64,000 nucleotides of DNA, taken from positions 40,256 to 104,255 of the forward strand of contig NZ_BONC01000028.1 in NCBI RefSeq assembly GCF_016862515.1. Direction: 5' to 3'. Positions within the stretch are counted from its first letter, which is position 1. Every line of letters begins with the position of its first letter. This document shows positions 9,266 to 18,683 of this stretch, in pieces. The DNA comes from Asanoa iriomotensis (GTDB lineage: Bacteria; Actinomycetota; Actinomycetes; Mycobacteriales; Micromonosporaceae). Under the pieces are notes generated by a model, which saw nothing but the letters and a program-made list of their open reading frames with translations, made no database searches and was not told where the DNA came from. The position numbers and the translations under genes were made by a program.

Positions 9266-9906
9266 TGGTTTACTCCTTTCGGTTCCAGGCGACGGCGCAT
9301 GGCGAGCACCACGAACGCGCACGCGCCGGCGCTGATCAGGACGTCGCCGGGACTGGCCACCTTGCGCAGGCCCGGGATCGGAATGGTGTCGCCGAGCCAG
9401 GCGAGTCGAGTGCCGGCGCCGGCCGGCTCGTTCTTGGCGGTCTGCGAGCCGGGTTGCCCGCCCGCCTTCGCGACGGCCGCCGGGTCGTACGGCATCCGGC
9501 CGTTCGCGGCGATCACGACACCGTTGAGGACCGCGCCGAGCACGATCGCGAGCCCGGTCAAGCGGATCGCGGCGGGCCACCGCGGCAGGTTGACGGCCAA
9601 CCAGCCGAGCACGGTCGCGAAGACCACCGCGAGCATCGGCACACCCACCACGTTTTCGACGAAATGCCGCACGCCTCCCAACGAGTACTGCGCGAACTGC
9701 ACCGCGGCGGCCACCCAGACGAGCCAGAGCGCCCGGATCCGTAGGCTGCGGAGTCCCGCGAGCCGTCCGCCGAGCAGATAGCCGAGGCCGACCCCGAGCA
9801 GCGGAGGCGCGATGGTCAGCAGGAAGAAGCGGAATGACACGGGACCGATCCATCTCCCTCCCCTGTCGAGTGTCCTGAGAGGGAAATTAACAACGCCGAC
9901 CTTCAT
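9262..9906 (-). CDS. DUF5317 multi-spanning membrane protein
   Basis: Up to 214 residues from ATG 9906; a GTG about 21 codons in, with GGGGAGGG ahead of it, would remove a poor N-terminal stretch. There are about five to six hydrophobic segments. The ANGRMPY element and the distal LGDTIPIPG...SPGDVLISAG pattern fit DUF5317. Function of the family is unknown. It begins 27 bases after the GH3 glycosidase stop and may be the last part of the long sugar operon or have its own promoter. Its stop overlaps the 34-aa peptide gene. Confidence 0.75.
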   Translation of the reverse strand: MKVGVVNFPLRTLDRGGRWIGPVSFRFFLLTIAPPLLGVGLGYLLGGRLAGLRSLRIRALWLVWVAAAVQFAQYSLGGVRHFVENVVGVPMLAVVFATVLGWLAVNLPRWPAAIRLTGLAIVLGAVLNGVVIAANGRMPYDPAAVAKAGGQPGSQTAKNEPAGAGTRLAWLGDTIPIPGLRKVASPGDVLISAGACAFVVLAMRRRLEPKGVNH

Positions 9907-9933
9907 CCAGCCTTCACCGCGACGCCGGCCCTG

Positions 9934-12285
9934 CTAGGCGCGGTAGCCCTGGGTGAAGCGCGATGAGTCGAGATCGAGCAGTTCTTCGTCGGGCACGAGG
10001 GGCGCGAGTCCAGGATCGTCGGGGAGCGCGATGCTCGTGCGCAGGCGGATGTCGCGGGACGACGCGCCCACCTCGATGACGAACTCGCCGCCCTCCCGGC
10101 GCCAGGCGCCGTATCGGCCGTTGCCGGTGTCGGCCGCGATGTCCCAGTACGCGAAGTCGCGACTTTCGAGGTCGAAGGTGACACGCGCGCTCTCGTCGTG
10201 TTCGAGGGTGATCTTCTCGAAGCCGCGCAGTTCGCGCACGGGTCGGCGGACTGCGGCGTCGGGGTCGCCGACATAAAGCTGTACGACCTCGCGGCCGGCG
10301 CGGGCGCCGGTGTTCGTGACGGTGCACGAGACGCGAACAACGCCGGCGTCGGCGTCGGTGACCTGGACGTCGAGGTTCGTATACCTGAACGTGGTGTACG
10401 ACAGGCCGTGGCCGAAGGGGTAGCGCACCGCGCGGCGTAGTGCGTCGTACCAGCGGTATCCGATGAACACCCCTTCCCCGTAGAGCACCGTGCCGCGCTC
10501 CCCCGTCCACGTGACGTAACCGGGAGTGTCCTCCAGCGACAGTGGGAACGTCTCGGCCACCTTTCCGGAGGGATTCACCCGGCCCAGCAGGACGTCGACG
10601 ACGGCGCCGGCGCCCGCCTGCCCGGGCAGCCACGCCTCGACGATCGCGTCCACGCGGTCGTGCCACGGGTCCATGGTCACGGCCGCCCCGTTGGACAGCA
10701 CCACGACGAGCGCGGCGCCGGTCCGTTCGCGCAGATCCGCCAGCCGCTCGATGAGCGCGACCTGGTCGGCGGGCAGCGCGAGGGTCGTGCGGTCGTCGGC
10801 CTCCTGTTCGAACGCCAGGGGCAGGCCGGCGAACGCGACGATCACGTCGGCATGCTCGGCGACGGCGACGGCCTCGTCGATGAGCCGGACCGCCTGTGCC
10901 GAGAGAGGACCGGCGGCGACGCGTTCGGCGGCCGCCGCCAGGCGAAGCGCTTCCGCGAGTGCGGCCGACCGGCGTGCCGGGCCGGCGCCGTCGTCGACGA
11001 AAGTGGCGTCGTGCGCGGCCAGATAGGCGCGGATGTCGTCCTGGTAGGCGTTCTTGGGCACGTGAACGTAGCCGGGCGCGTACCCGAGCCGGTTGCCGAA
11101 GATGTGGTTCAACAGGTCGAGTGCGTTGTCGACGCGGGTCGGGTCGACCCCTGACGAGCCGCCGCCCTGGATGCGGGCATGCTCGGCGAACGCGCCGATG
11201 ACGGCGACCCGTTCAGTGCCGCCGGCATCGAGCGGCAGCACCGGGGCGCCGGCGCCTGGACGGGTCTCGTTGCACAGCAGCGTCACGCAACCGGCGGCCG
11301 CCTCGCGGGCGAGCTCGTGGTGCTCGTCGGCGCGCAGGAGTCCGAGCTGCTCGCGGGACAGCCGCTGGCCCGGTGTCACACCCAGGTCGACGACGGGCCC
11401 GTTCATCAGGTCCGGACCGGGGTACGCCCGCGCGACAAGCTGGAGCACCCGGCGGGCCGCCGCATCGACGACGCGTTCGTCGAGTTCACCCGACCGCACG
11501 GCGGATGCGATCTCCTTGTCCGTCACACCGCCGGTGCCGGGCATCTCGAGGTCGAGCCCGGCCGCCAGGGCGCGTACGCGGTGGTGGACCGCGTTCCAGT
11601 CGGAGACGACCAGCCCGTCGTATCCCCAGTCGTCCCGCAGCACCTCGGTGAGCAGCCACCGGTTCTCCGAGGCGTGCACCCCGTGCAAGCGGTTGTACGA
11701 GCACATGACCGTCCAGGGCCGGGCGGTGGTCACCACTTTCTCGAACGCGGCGAGGTAGGTCTCGCGCAGCGTTCGCTCGTCGGCCTCGACCGAGATGCGG
11801 GTTCGCTCGATTTCCTGGTTGTTGGCGGCGAAGTGCTTGAGCGAGGCTCCGACACCGACGGACTGCACTCCCTCGACGTACGCGGCGCCAAGCTCGCCGG
11901 ACAGCAGCGGGTCCTCGGCGAAATACTCGAAGTTCCGCCCGCACAGCGGTGACCGCTTCATGTTCACGCCCGGCCCGAGCACGACCTGGACGCCCTGCGC
12001 CCGGGCTTCCTCCCCGATCGCCGTCGCCACCCGCCGCACGAGGTCCCGGTCCCAGGAGGCGCCCATCGCGGAGGCCGTCGGAAAGGCGGTCGCGGGCACC
12101 CACACCATGTCGATGCCGGTCTCCTTGCGCAGCCCGTGCGGGCCGTCGCCCACCTCGATGGCGGGCACGTGAAGCCGGTCGATCGTCTCGGTGTACCAGT
12201 CGTCGTGGCCCGACAGCAGGGACGCCTTCTCCTCCAAGGTCAGGGCGGCCAGCACGGCGTCGACGTCGAACGGGGCAGTGGTCAT
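9934..12285 (-). CDS. GH3 beta-glucosidase-type glycoside hydrolase
   Basis: A 783-residue cytoplasmic enzyme without signal peptide. It has the two-domain GH3 core: barrel with DGPHGLR, KHFAANNQE (150-158) and the nucleophile Asp229 in VVSDWNAV, then the alpha/beta sandwich domain with a PA14-like insertion region (about 400-470), and a C-terminal fibronectin-III-like domain. Such enzymes remove terminal beta-linked glucose or related sugars with retention. It starts 22 bases after the sugar kinase gene in the same operon, so it probably splits the imported oligosaccharide inside the cell. Substrate is inferred only from context. Confidence 0.93.
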   Translation of the reverse strand: MTTAPFDVDAVLAALTLEEKASLLSGHDDWYTETIDRLHVPAIEVGDGPHGLRKETGIDMVWVPATAFPTASAMGASWDRDLVRRVATAIGEEARAQGVQVVLGPGVNMKRSPLCGRNFEYFAEDPLLSGELGAAYVEGVQSVGVGASLKHFAANNQEIERTRISVEADERTLRETYLAAFEKVVTTARPWTVMCSYNRLHGVHASENRWLLTEVLRDDWGYDGLVVSDWNAVHHRVRALAAGLDLEMPGTGGVTDKEIASAVRSGELDERVVDAAARRVLQLVARAYPGPDLMNGPVVDLGVTPGQRLSREQLGLLRADEHHELAREAAAGCVTLLCNETRPGAGAPVLPLDAGGTERVAVIGAFAEHARIQGGGSSGVDPTRVDNALDLLNHIFGNRLGYAPGYVHVPKNAYQDDIRAYLAAHDATFVDDGAGPARRSAALAEALRLAAAAERVAAGPLSAQAVRLIDEAVAVAEHADVIVAFAGLPLAFEQEADDRTTLALPADQVALIERLADLRERTGAALVVVLSNGAAVTMDPWHDRVDAIVEAWLPGQAGAGAVVDVLLGRVNPSGKVAETFPLSLEDTPGYVTWTGERGTVLYGEGVFIGYRWYDALRRAVRYPFGHGLSYTTFRYTNLDVQVTDADAGVVRVSCTVTNTGARAGREVVQLYVGDPDAAVRRPVRELRGFEKITLEHDESARVTFDLESRDFAYWDIAADTGNGRYGAWRREGGEFVIEVGASSRDIRLRTSIALPDDPGLAPLVPDEELLDLDSSRFTQGYRA

Positions 12286-12307
12286 CGGGTTTCCTTGGTA
12301 AGCGAGG

Positions 12308-13309
12308 TCAGGTCATGAGGAAGTCGTGCGGGTGTGCGTCGCGCACGCGGGTGAGCAGGTCCGGGCCGATGACGATGCCGCCTTCGGCCAGCGCGTCGAG
12401 CACGACGCCGCTCAGCGGCGACGCGTCGGCGACGACGACCGCTGCGGCGGGCGCGACCCGACTCAGCTCGCCGGTGAGCGCGTCGCGCATCGCCGGGTGC
12501 TCCGACGTGGCGACCGACCCGTTCAGCAGCACCGGCAGCTCGCCGGAGGCGAGGTCGACGCCGACGCGCCGGGCGCACCACTGCGCGTACCGGACGAACG
12601 CCTCCGCCTGGGCGGTGACGATGTCCCGGGCGACCGTGTCGCCGGCGTCGGCAGCGGCGAGCACGACCCGCGAGGCCTGCCACAGGTCGGTCGCGGGCCG
12701 CGCGCCGAACCTCCGGGTGAAGTCATGGCGCAGGTGCCAGGCGTCCGGGACGCCGTACAGCGTGCAGAGCGCCTCGACCAGGGCCGTTTCGGGACCGATT
12801 CCCATCCAGGCCTGACACACCGCCTTGAGGGCGGCGTTGCCGAGCCCGCTGCCACCGAGGTGGTCGAACACGAAGAAGCCGGAGCATTCCTCGCGCCCGT
12901 CCTTCGCCCGGGCGGCGACGGCGGGACCGGTGCCGACGGCGATCGACACGGCGACGCCCGATCCGTCGACCAGGCGCAGCGACGCGAACGCGTCGTTCTT
13001 GACGCTCCAGCGGCCCATGTCGCCCAGCCGTGCGCGGACCTGCTCGTCCCAGAACTCCGCGTCCTCGGGATAGTCGACGCCGGCGATCCGGAAGGCCGCC
13101 GAGACGACCTCGCCGGATGCGATTCCGGCGCTGGTCAGGGCGACCTCGACGGCGCCGAACACGGCCTCGATCGCGTCGGGAACGCTCGGGGCCCCGTAGA
13201 TGTCGCCGTTCCCGCCCCGGCCGCGGCCCAGGACGGTGCCCTCGGCGTCGGTGACGAGGGCGACCGTCTTGGAGTTTCCGGCGTCCACCGCCAGGTAGGC
13301 GCGCTTCAC
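12308..13309 (-). CDS. BadF/BadG-type sugar kinase (N-acetylglucosamine kinase-like)
   Basis: GTG 13309 overlaps the GH4 stop (GTGA) and gives 333 residues. The N-terminus YLAVDAGNSKTVALV is the phosphate-1 motif of the ASKHA ATPase fold; AVGTGPAVAAR and HLGGSGLG are the following phosphate-2 and nucleotide-binding loops. Closest known functions are eukaryotic and bacterial N-acetylglucosamine or glucosamine kinases. Next to a NagB-like deaminase and GH4 it most likely phosphorylates an imported amino sugar or disaccharide at O6 before hydrolysis. Exact substrate is inference. Confidence 0.88.
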   Translation of the reverse strand: MKRAYLAVDAGNSKTVALVTDAEGTVLGRGRGGNGDIYGAPSVPDAIEAVFGAVEVALTSAGIASGEVVSAAFRIAGVDYPEDAEFWDEQVRARLGDMGRWSVKNDAFASLRLVDGSGVAVSIAVGTGPAVAARAKDGREECSGFFVFDHLGGSGLGNAALKAVCQAWMGIGPETALVEALCTLYGVPDAWHLRHDFTRRFGARPATDLWQASRVVLAAADAGDTVARDIVTAQAEAFVRYAQWCARRVGVDLASGELPVLLNGSVATSEHPAMRDALTGELSRVAPAAAVVVADASPLSGVVLDALAEGGIVIGPDLLTRVRDAHPHDFLMT

Positions 13310-14607
13310 TTGAGCAGACGCTCGGGAAGGTAGGCGCGGTGCGCGTACGCCATCTCGTCGTACAGCTCCTCGGCGACGGCGAGCGTGGGCACCATCGGGT
13401 TGGCGGCCAGCGCGCGGATCCCGTCGGCCCGGGTGCCCTTCCACGCGGCCTCGGCGGCGAGGTACTGGAACTCGGCGAGCTGCTGTACGAGACCGCGGAC
13501 CGCGTGCGGGAGGGGCTTCTGCGGCAGCGGGCGGACGCCCCGCCCGTCGACGGTGCACCACATCTCGACGACGACGTCCTCGTCGAACCCGGGCAGCGCG
13601 CCGCCGACGTTCGGCAGGTTGACCGGCAGGCGGGCGCTCTTGTCGTTGTAGTAGGCGCTCATCACGTCGATCGCCAGCTCGAGCTCGTGGATGCCGCCCC
13701 GGGAGCGGGCCGGATCCAGCTCGGGGACGTCGACGCGCATCTGCTCCTCGTAGTGCTGCCAGTACCCGGGCAGCGCGGCGAGCAGGTCCTCGGCGCGGGT
13801 GGTGCGGGCACCCTGGAGCTCCCGGAGCACCTCCTCGCGGAAGTAGTAGTACTGGAAGTAGTCGCTGGGCACCGACCGCATGGTTGTCGCCAGACGCAGC
13901 ATCCGCTTGGCGTGGACGGACAGCGACGGGTCGTCCTTGCGTGCCTCCCACGCGTCGTCGAGCAACGGCATCAGATCCTGGCCCTCGTACGTGTGCTCGT
14001 AGGACCAGCAGTTGTGGTTGACGCCGGCCATGACCACGTCGGCCTTCTCGGGGTCGAGGCCGGCCGCCGTCAGCACGGTCTTCGGGAACACGATCGGGCC
14101 CTCGCACATCGACCAGATCGTGCGGTCGGTGAACCGGGTGACCGCCTGGGAGACGATGTTCACCGGATTCGTGTAGTTGAAGATCACCGCGTTCGGCGCG
14201 ACCGCGTCCAGGTCGCGGATGATGTCCTCGTAGATGTGGATCGAGCGCAGGGACATGAAGAACCCGCCCGGTCCCTGCGTCTCCTGGCCGATGACACCGT
14301 GCTTGAGCGGGATGCGCTCGTCGAGTGCGCGCGCGGCGAAGTCGCCCGGACGGAAGCTGGCGAGGACCGCGTCGGCGTCGGTCAGCGCGGCGCGCCGGTC
14401 GGTGGTCGACGTGATGGTGATGTCGAGGCCCTGCGCCCGTGCGATTTTCCGGGCGATCGTCTCCACGGCGTGCAGCCGGTCCGGGTTCACGTCCTGGATG
14501 ACGATCTCGGAGCCGTCGAACTCCTTGCCGTGCGACAGGATGGACGCCATGGTCCCCGCGCCGCGGGACGACCCGCCGCCGATGTAGACGAGCTTGATGG
14601 CTGCCAT
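13306..14607 (-). CDS. GH4 family 6-phospho-beta-glucosidase-like enzyme
   Basis: A 433-residue protein of the NAD+- and Mn2+-dependent GH4 family. The N-terminal Rossmann motif YIGGGSSRGAG, FNYTNPVNIV and the metal-site regions SMCEGP and GVNHNCW are present. These enzymes cleave phosphorylated disaccharides by transient oxidation at C3. The operon encodes an ABC importer rather than a PTS, so a phospho-substrate must come from the adjacent kinase, which overlaps it by 4 bases. That pairing suggests kinase then GH4 on one disaccharide. Confidence 0.92.
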   Translation of the reverse strand: MAAIKLVYIGGGSSRGAGTMASILSHGKEFDGSEIVIQDVNPDRLHAVETIARKIARAQGLDITITSTTDRRAALTDADAVLASFRPGDFAARALDERIPLKHGVIGQETQGPGGFFMSLRSIHIYEDIIRDLDAVAPNAVIFNYTNPVNIVSQAVTRFTDRTIWSMCEGPIVFPKTVLTAAGLDPEKADVVMAGVNHNCWSYEHTYEGQDLMPLLDDAWEARKDDPSLSVHAKRMLRLATTMRSVPSDYFQYYYFREEVLRELQGARTTRAEDLLAALPGYWQHYEEQMRVDVPELDPARSRGGIHELELAIDVMSAYYNDKSARLPVNLPNVGGALPGFDEDVVVEMWCTVDGRGVRPLPQKPLPHAVRGLVQQLAEFQYLAAEAAWKGTRADGIRALAANPMVPTLAVAEELYDEMAYAHRAYLPERLLK

Positions 14608-14631
14608 GTGATCAGTTCCTTCGGTCGTGGT

Positions 14632-15414
14632 TCAGCGGCCGGCGGCGGCGCGGTCGGCGATGAGCGTGGGGTTCTTGCACTCGATGACGACCGTGGCCGG
14701 CCAGTCCGGCTCGTAGGCCTCGGCGGCGGTGATGCGCGCGTACGCGTCGCGCTTGTGCTCACCGCACACGATCATGACCACCTCCCGGGAGCACGCGGCG
14801 ATGGTGTCGACGCCGACGGTCACACCGTGCGTGGGCACCATGTCGAGGCGCGTGAACTCGGGGAAGGTCCCCATGTTGTCGCGCCTGGTCGCCTCGCCGA
14901 GCGGCGTGACGTGTGTGCGGGCGTTGCGCGCGGTGCCGGGCTGGTTGAACGCGATGTGCCCGTCCCCGGCGCCGGTGGCCAGCAGGAACAGGTCGATCCC
15001 GCCGGCCACGTCGATGGCCTGGTCGTAGCTCGCCGGGTCGGCCGGGTCCGGCATCCAGATCTCGGTCGGCGCCACCGTGCCGGCCTCGGCACAGGCCTGC
15101 GCGATCGGGCCGAGGATCTGACGCCGCGCGAACCCGAGGCACGAGTACGACAGGTCGGGGTCGACACGACGGAACGTGCCGTCCTCGCCGGCCACGACGT
15201 AGTCGTCCATCATCACGATGATCAGCCGCGACAGGTCGGCGCCGCGCGCGGCGTGGCGGGCGAGGGCCCGGTAGGTCGGCATCGCGGTGCGCCCGCTGGG
15301 GCAGCCGAGCAGGAATCGGCGATCACCGGTCGCGGCCAAGCGGTCGAGGATCGTCGCGGCGACCTCCTCGCCGACGGCGTCGGCGTCGGGCAGGACGATG
15401 GGGTGAACAGACAC
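14632..15414 (-). CDS. NagB-like glucosamine-6-phosphate deaminase/isomerase
   Basis: GTG 15414 gives 260 residues. The fold marks are LGCPSGRTAMPTY (phosphate loop), MMDDY near residue 70 and the catalytic-lid region GAGDGHIAFNQPG, where active NagB has GIGxDGHIAFNEP. The Asp-His pair is kept, while the Glu of FNEP is Gln here. NagB converts glucosamine-6-P to fructose-6-P and ammonia. With a GlcNAc-type kinase and glycosidases in the same operon, amino-sugar use is likely, though no NagA deacetylase is present. A 6-phosphogluconolactonase-like function is the alternative. Confidence 0.82.
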   Translation of the reverse strand: MSVHPIVLPDADAVGEEVAATILDRLAATGDRRFLLGCPSGRTAMPTYRALARHAARGADLSRLIIVMMDDYVVAGEDGTFRRVDPDLSYSCLGFARRQILGPIAQACAEAGTVAPTEIWMPDPADPASYDQAIDVAGGIDLFLLATGAGDGHIAFNQPGTARNARTHVTPLGEATRRDNMGTFPEFTRLDMVPTHGVTVGVDTIAACSREVVMIVCGEHKRDAYARITAAEAYEPDWPATVVIECKNPTLIADRAAAGR

Positions 15415-15464
15415 GGCATACCTTTGGTTCTTCTCGGTGTGGTGGGACAGGCAGGCGGGCGGGT

Positions 15465-16277
15465 TCACTCCTTGATCGCGCCCGCGAGCATTCCGGAAAT
15501 GAACTTGCGCTGGAAGACGACGTAGAGGACCAGCACCGGCGCGGCGACGATGAGGCCGCCCGCGGCCATCAGGTTGATCTGGGTGACGTAACGGCCCTGG
15601 AACACCCCGAGCGCGACGGTCGCCGTCTGGTTCGAGCCGTGCAGGAACACCAGCGACAGGAAGTAGTCGTTCCAGGTCCACATGAAGCTGAGCAGGATCA
15701 GCGTGTAGACGGCGGGCTTGGCCATGGGCGCGGCCATCGACCGCAGCATGCGCACCGGACCGGCGCCGTCCATCTCGGCCGACTCGAACGCCGAGCGCGG
15801 CAGCGCACGGAACGCGGCGCGCATCCAGAAGATGCCGAACGGCACGCCCATGCCGAGATGGATGAGGATGATGCCCGGCAGGGTGTTGGTCAGTCCGAAC
15901 GTACGGAACTGGTAGTAGAGCGGGACGATGATCGCCTCGAGGGAGATCATCATGCCGAGCAGGACGATCGGGAACAGCACCTTGTCGCCCACGACGCCCA
16001 GCACGCCGAACGCGTAGCCGCCGAGCAGCGCGAGCAGCACCTGGCCCGCCACGACGCACACGGCGATGACGATGGAGATCGTGATCGCCCGCGCGAAGCC
16101 GGCGTCGTGCCATGCGGTGGCGAAGTTGCCCCACTGGAACTCGGAGACCTTGACCGGCCTGCCGGAGCGGTCGGGGCTGAGGGCGGCGACGACGAACGTC
16201 CCGACCGGGAAGAGCACGAGCAGCGCCATGACCGTCAGCACGACGTAGTTCACGATGCGTTCCGTCTTCGAGACCAC
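15465..16277 (-). CDS. carbohydrate ABC transporter permease (MalG type)
   Basis: GTG 16277 with upstream GGAGAGG gives 270 residues and six membrane helices. The EAA loop is visible as ESAEMDGAGPVRMLRSMAAPMAKPA, the site that docks the ATPase. It ends at a typical FISGMLAGAIKE tail. It starts 2 bases after the partner permease stop. No ATPase gene lies in the operon, so a shared multipurpose MsiK-type ATPase elsewhere is probable, as in Streptomyces. Confidence 0.93.
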   Translation of the reverse strand: MVSKTERIVNYVVLTVMALLVLFPVGTFVVAALSPDRSGRPVKVSEFQWGNFATAWHDAGFARAITISIVIAVCVVAGQVLLALLGGYAFGVLGVVGDKVLFPIVLLGMMISLEAIIVPLYYQFRTFGLTNTLPGIILIHLGMGVPFGIFWMRAAFRALPRSAFESAEMDGAGPVRMLRSMAAPMAKPAVYTLILLSFMWTWNDYFLSLVFLHGSNQTATVALGVFQGRYVTQINLMAAGGLIVAAPVLVLYVVFQRKFISGMLAGAIKE

Positions 16278-16279
16278 GG

Positions 16280-17248
16280 TCAGTCCCTCTCCGAGACGCG
16301 GGTGATGACGACCGCGATGACGAGGCACAGGGCCGCCATCACCACGCCGATCGCCGCCGCGAGTCCCACTTGCGGGTTCTGGAACGCGGCCTTGTAGAGC
16401 GCGACCGCGGGAGTGAGGGTCGACGTACCCGGACCACCGTGCGTCGTGATCCAGACGAGGTCGAACGTGCGCAGGGCGGCGGTGATCGTCAGCGTCAGCG
16501 CGACGGCCAGCTGGCCGCGCAGGCCCGGCAGCGTGACCGCGAAGAACTCACGGACCGGGCCGGCGCCGTCGGTGCGCGCCGCGTCGTACAGCTCCGGCGA
16601 GATGGCCGACGTGCCGGAGATGAACAGCACCATGCAGAAGCCGAAGGTCACCCACGTGCCGATGAGGCCGAGCGCCGGCAACGCCCACGTGAAGTCGCCG
16701 AGCCAGGTCCGCGCGAGCGAGTCGAGCCCTACGGCGCGCAGCGCCGTGTTGAGCGGCCCGTCCGGCGCGTAGATCCGCTTGAAGACCAGCGCGATGACCA
16801 CGGTCGTCATGACCTGCGGCAGGAAGAAGATCCAGCGGTAGACGGCCATGCCCGGCTGCTTCGTCCGCGTCAGCAGGGCCGCGGACAGCAGGCCGAGGAC
16901 GATGGGCAGCAGCGCGAAGAAGCAGATCAGCACCAGCACGTGCCCGAGGGTCGAGCGCAGGACCGGGTCGGTGACGAACGACCGGTAGTTGTCGAACCCC
17001 GCCCAGGACGGCGTGCTCACCCCGTCCCACGTGTAGAAGGAGTACTGAACCGACTGGCCCAGCGGAACGAGCACGACGAGCGCGTACACCGCGAGTGGGA
17101 GCGCGGCGAAGGCGAGGCCGACCCACCGCGTCCTGCGCCGCCTGGAGCGGCGCCGGACGGCGGTGGACGTGGCCGGGCGCGCGCCGTCGGTCGCGACCGG
17201 CGCACCGGTCGCGGAGCCGACGGAGGTCGAGCGCGCGGAGGTGGACAC
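16280..17248 (-). CDS. carbohydrate ABC transporter permease (MalF type)
   Basis: GTG 17248 gives 322 residues. A basic Ser/Thr-rich N-terminal arm of about 45 residues precedes six membrane helices. The EAA loop reads ELYDAARTDGAGPVREFFAVTLPG. It belongs to the CUT1 class that imports oligosaccharides. It starts 2 bases after the binding-protein stop and 2 bases before MalG, so the three transporter genes are translationally coupled. Confidence 0.93.
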   Translation of the reverse strand: MSTSARSTSVGSATGAPVATDGARPATSTAVRRRSRRRRTRWVGLAFAALPLAVYALVVLVPLGQSVQYSFYTWDGVSTPSWAGFDNYRSFVTDPVLRSTLGHVLVLICFFALLPIVLGLLSAALLTRTKQPGMAVYRWIFFLPQVMTTVVIALVFKRIYAPDGPLNTALRAVGLDSLARTWLGDFTWALPALGLIGTWVTFGFCMVLFISGTSAISPELYDAARTDGAGPVREFFAVTLPGLRGQLAVALTLTITAALRTFDLVWITTHGGPGTSTLTPAVALYKAAFQNPQVGLAAAIGVVMAALCLVIAVVITRVSERD

Positions 17249-17250
17249 GG

Positions 17251-18597
17251 TCAGCCTCGCCCGGCCAGGAAGGCGTCCCGGTCCTTGTCGACGGCCGCGG
17301 TGAACTTGTCGGCCGTCAGCTTGCCGGCCAACACGAGCTGGAGGTTCTGGCCGAGGGTGTCGAGCATCGTCGGGCTGGACCAGTCGAAGTACGGCACGTA
17401 GCCGTCGTCCGAGTCGAGGGTCGCCGCGGCCGCCGACTCGTCGGTCAGGCTGAGCGACTGGGCCGGAACCTTGACGTCCGGGGACATCGCGGGGACGAGG
17501 CCGTGGTCGGCGGCCGCCTGGCCGGCTTCCGGCGACATGAGGTAGTCGAGGAACGCCGCGGCGACATCCGGGTGCTTGCTCTTGGCCGAGATCACCATCG
17601 CGCCCGGTGCGGCGCCCACGCCGACCGTCCCGCTGCCGGACTGCTGCGGAAGCTGCACGTAGCCGAAGTGACCCTGCTGCTGCGCGCTCAGGCCCAGCGA
17701 GCCCGTGTACTCCCAGCGGAACACGCCCTTGCCGCCGACGTAGTTGGCGACCGCCGTCTGGTAGTCGATGCCTTCGAAATGAGGCGGGAAGTACCCGGCA
17801 TCGGCCCATTTCTTGGTGAGCGCGATGGCGTCGGTCATGGCGACATCGGTGGCTTTCACCGACGGGTCACCATAGATGTAGTCGTTGACCTTCTTCTTGT
17901 CGGCGAGAAGTGCCTGCACCCCCAGGAGCACCGTCGTCGAGCTGTCGAGGCTGCCGTACTCGAACGGCACCTCACCCGCGGCCTTGGCCTTCGCGGCGGC
18001 GGCCTCGAGGTCGGCGAGGGTGCGGGGCGGGTCGATGCCGAGGGACTTGAGCTTGTCGGCGTTGTAGTAGAGACCGATCAGCGACGTACGCGCCATCGGC
18101 GTCGAGAACCACGAACCCGAGCCCATCGTCGTGAAGTCGGTGGTGAACCTGTTCTGCCGCGCGATCGTGGTCGGGACCTCCGTGTCCCAGCCGTACGCCT
18201 TCGCGTACGCGTCGAGGTTGAGCACCAGACCGCCCTTGGCCAGGGTGCCGAGCGACTGCCAGCCGTTGTTCGCGGTCGCGATGTCGGGGCCGCCGTCGTC
18301 CTGCAGTTGGAGATTGAGGGTGGAGTTGAGCTGCCCCCAGTCCTCTGTCGTGGCCTGGATCTTGACGTTCGGGTACTTCTTCTCGAAGTTGCCGACCACC
18401 TGCTTGATCCACTCGCCCTCGGCACCGCCCCAGAAGTTCGTGAGCTTGAGGGTCACGTCGCCGGCCGCGGCGACGTCGGTGGAGACGGTTGCCGGGGTGT
18501 CGTTCTTGTCCGCGCTGCCGCCACCCGGTGCGCACGCACCCAGACTCAGCGCGACCGCCGCGGCGACCGCGGCGGCGGTTCTCCTATGAACGCTCAT
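17251..18597 (-). CDS. extracellular sugar-binding lipoprotein of the ABC importer
   Basis: ATG 18597, preceded by GGAGTGAAG, gives 448 residues. A signal peptide with lipobox LGAC is followed by a family 1 solute-binding fold (WIKQVVGNFEKKYPNVKI, DIATANNGWQ). It captures an oligosaccharide outside the membrane and hands it to the two permeases. It is the first gene of the operon, directly opposite the GntR gene and its palindromic operator. An in-frame ATG at 18717 would bury the signal peptide and overlap the operator, so it was not chosen. Confidence 0.93.
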   Translation of the reverse strand: MSVHRRTAAAVAAAVALSLGACAPGGGSADKNDTPATVSTDVAAAGDVTLKLTNFWGGAEGEWIKQVVGNFEKKYPNVKIQATTEDWGQLNSTLNLQLQDDGGPDIATANNGWQSLGTLAKGGLVLNLDAYAKAYGWDTEVPTTIARQNRFTTDFTTMGSGSWFSTPMARTSLIGLYYNADKLKSLGIDPPRTLADLEAAAAKAKAAGEVPFEYGSLDSSTTVLLGVQALLADKKKVNDYIYGDPSVKATDVAMTDAIALTKKWADAGYFPPHFEGIDYQTAVANYVGGKGVFRWEYTGSLGLSAQQQGHFGYVQLPQQSGSGTVGVGAAPGAMVISAKSKHPDVAAAFLDYLMSPEAGQAAADHGLVPAMSPDVKVPAQSLSLTDESAAAATLDSDDGYVPYFDWSSPTMLDTLGQNLQLVLAGKLTADKFTAAVDKDRDAFLAGRG

Positions 18598-18683
18598 CTT
18601 CACTCCGTTGGCTCCCTGGGCCGCATCCGGGAAGCGGACGTACATCCCCTCATGGCCCGTGCTCCGGACCCTAAACGGTGAAA

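Noticed and set aside
13339..15525. 728-codon plus-strand frame across GH4 and the NagB-like gene
   Set aside because: Spans two real genes on the other strand, with the codon-position bias of high-GC antisense DNA.
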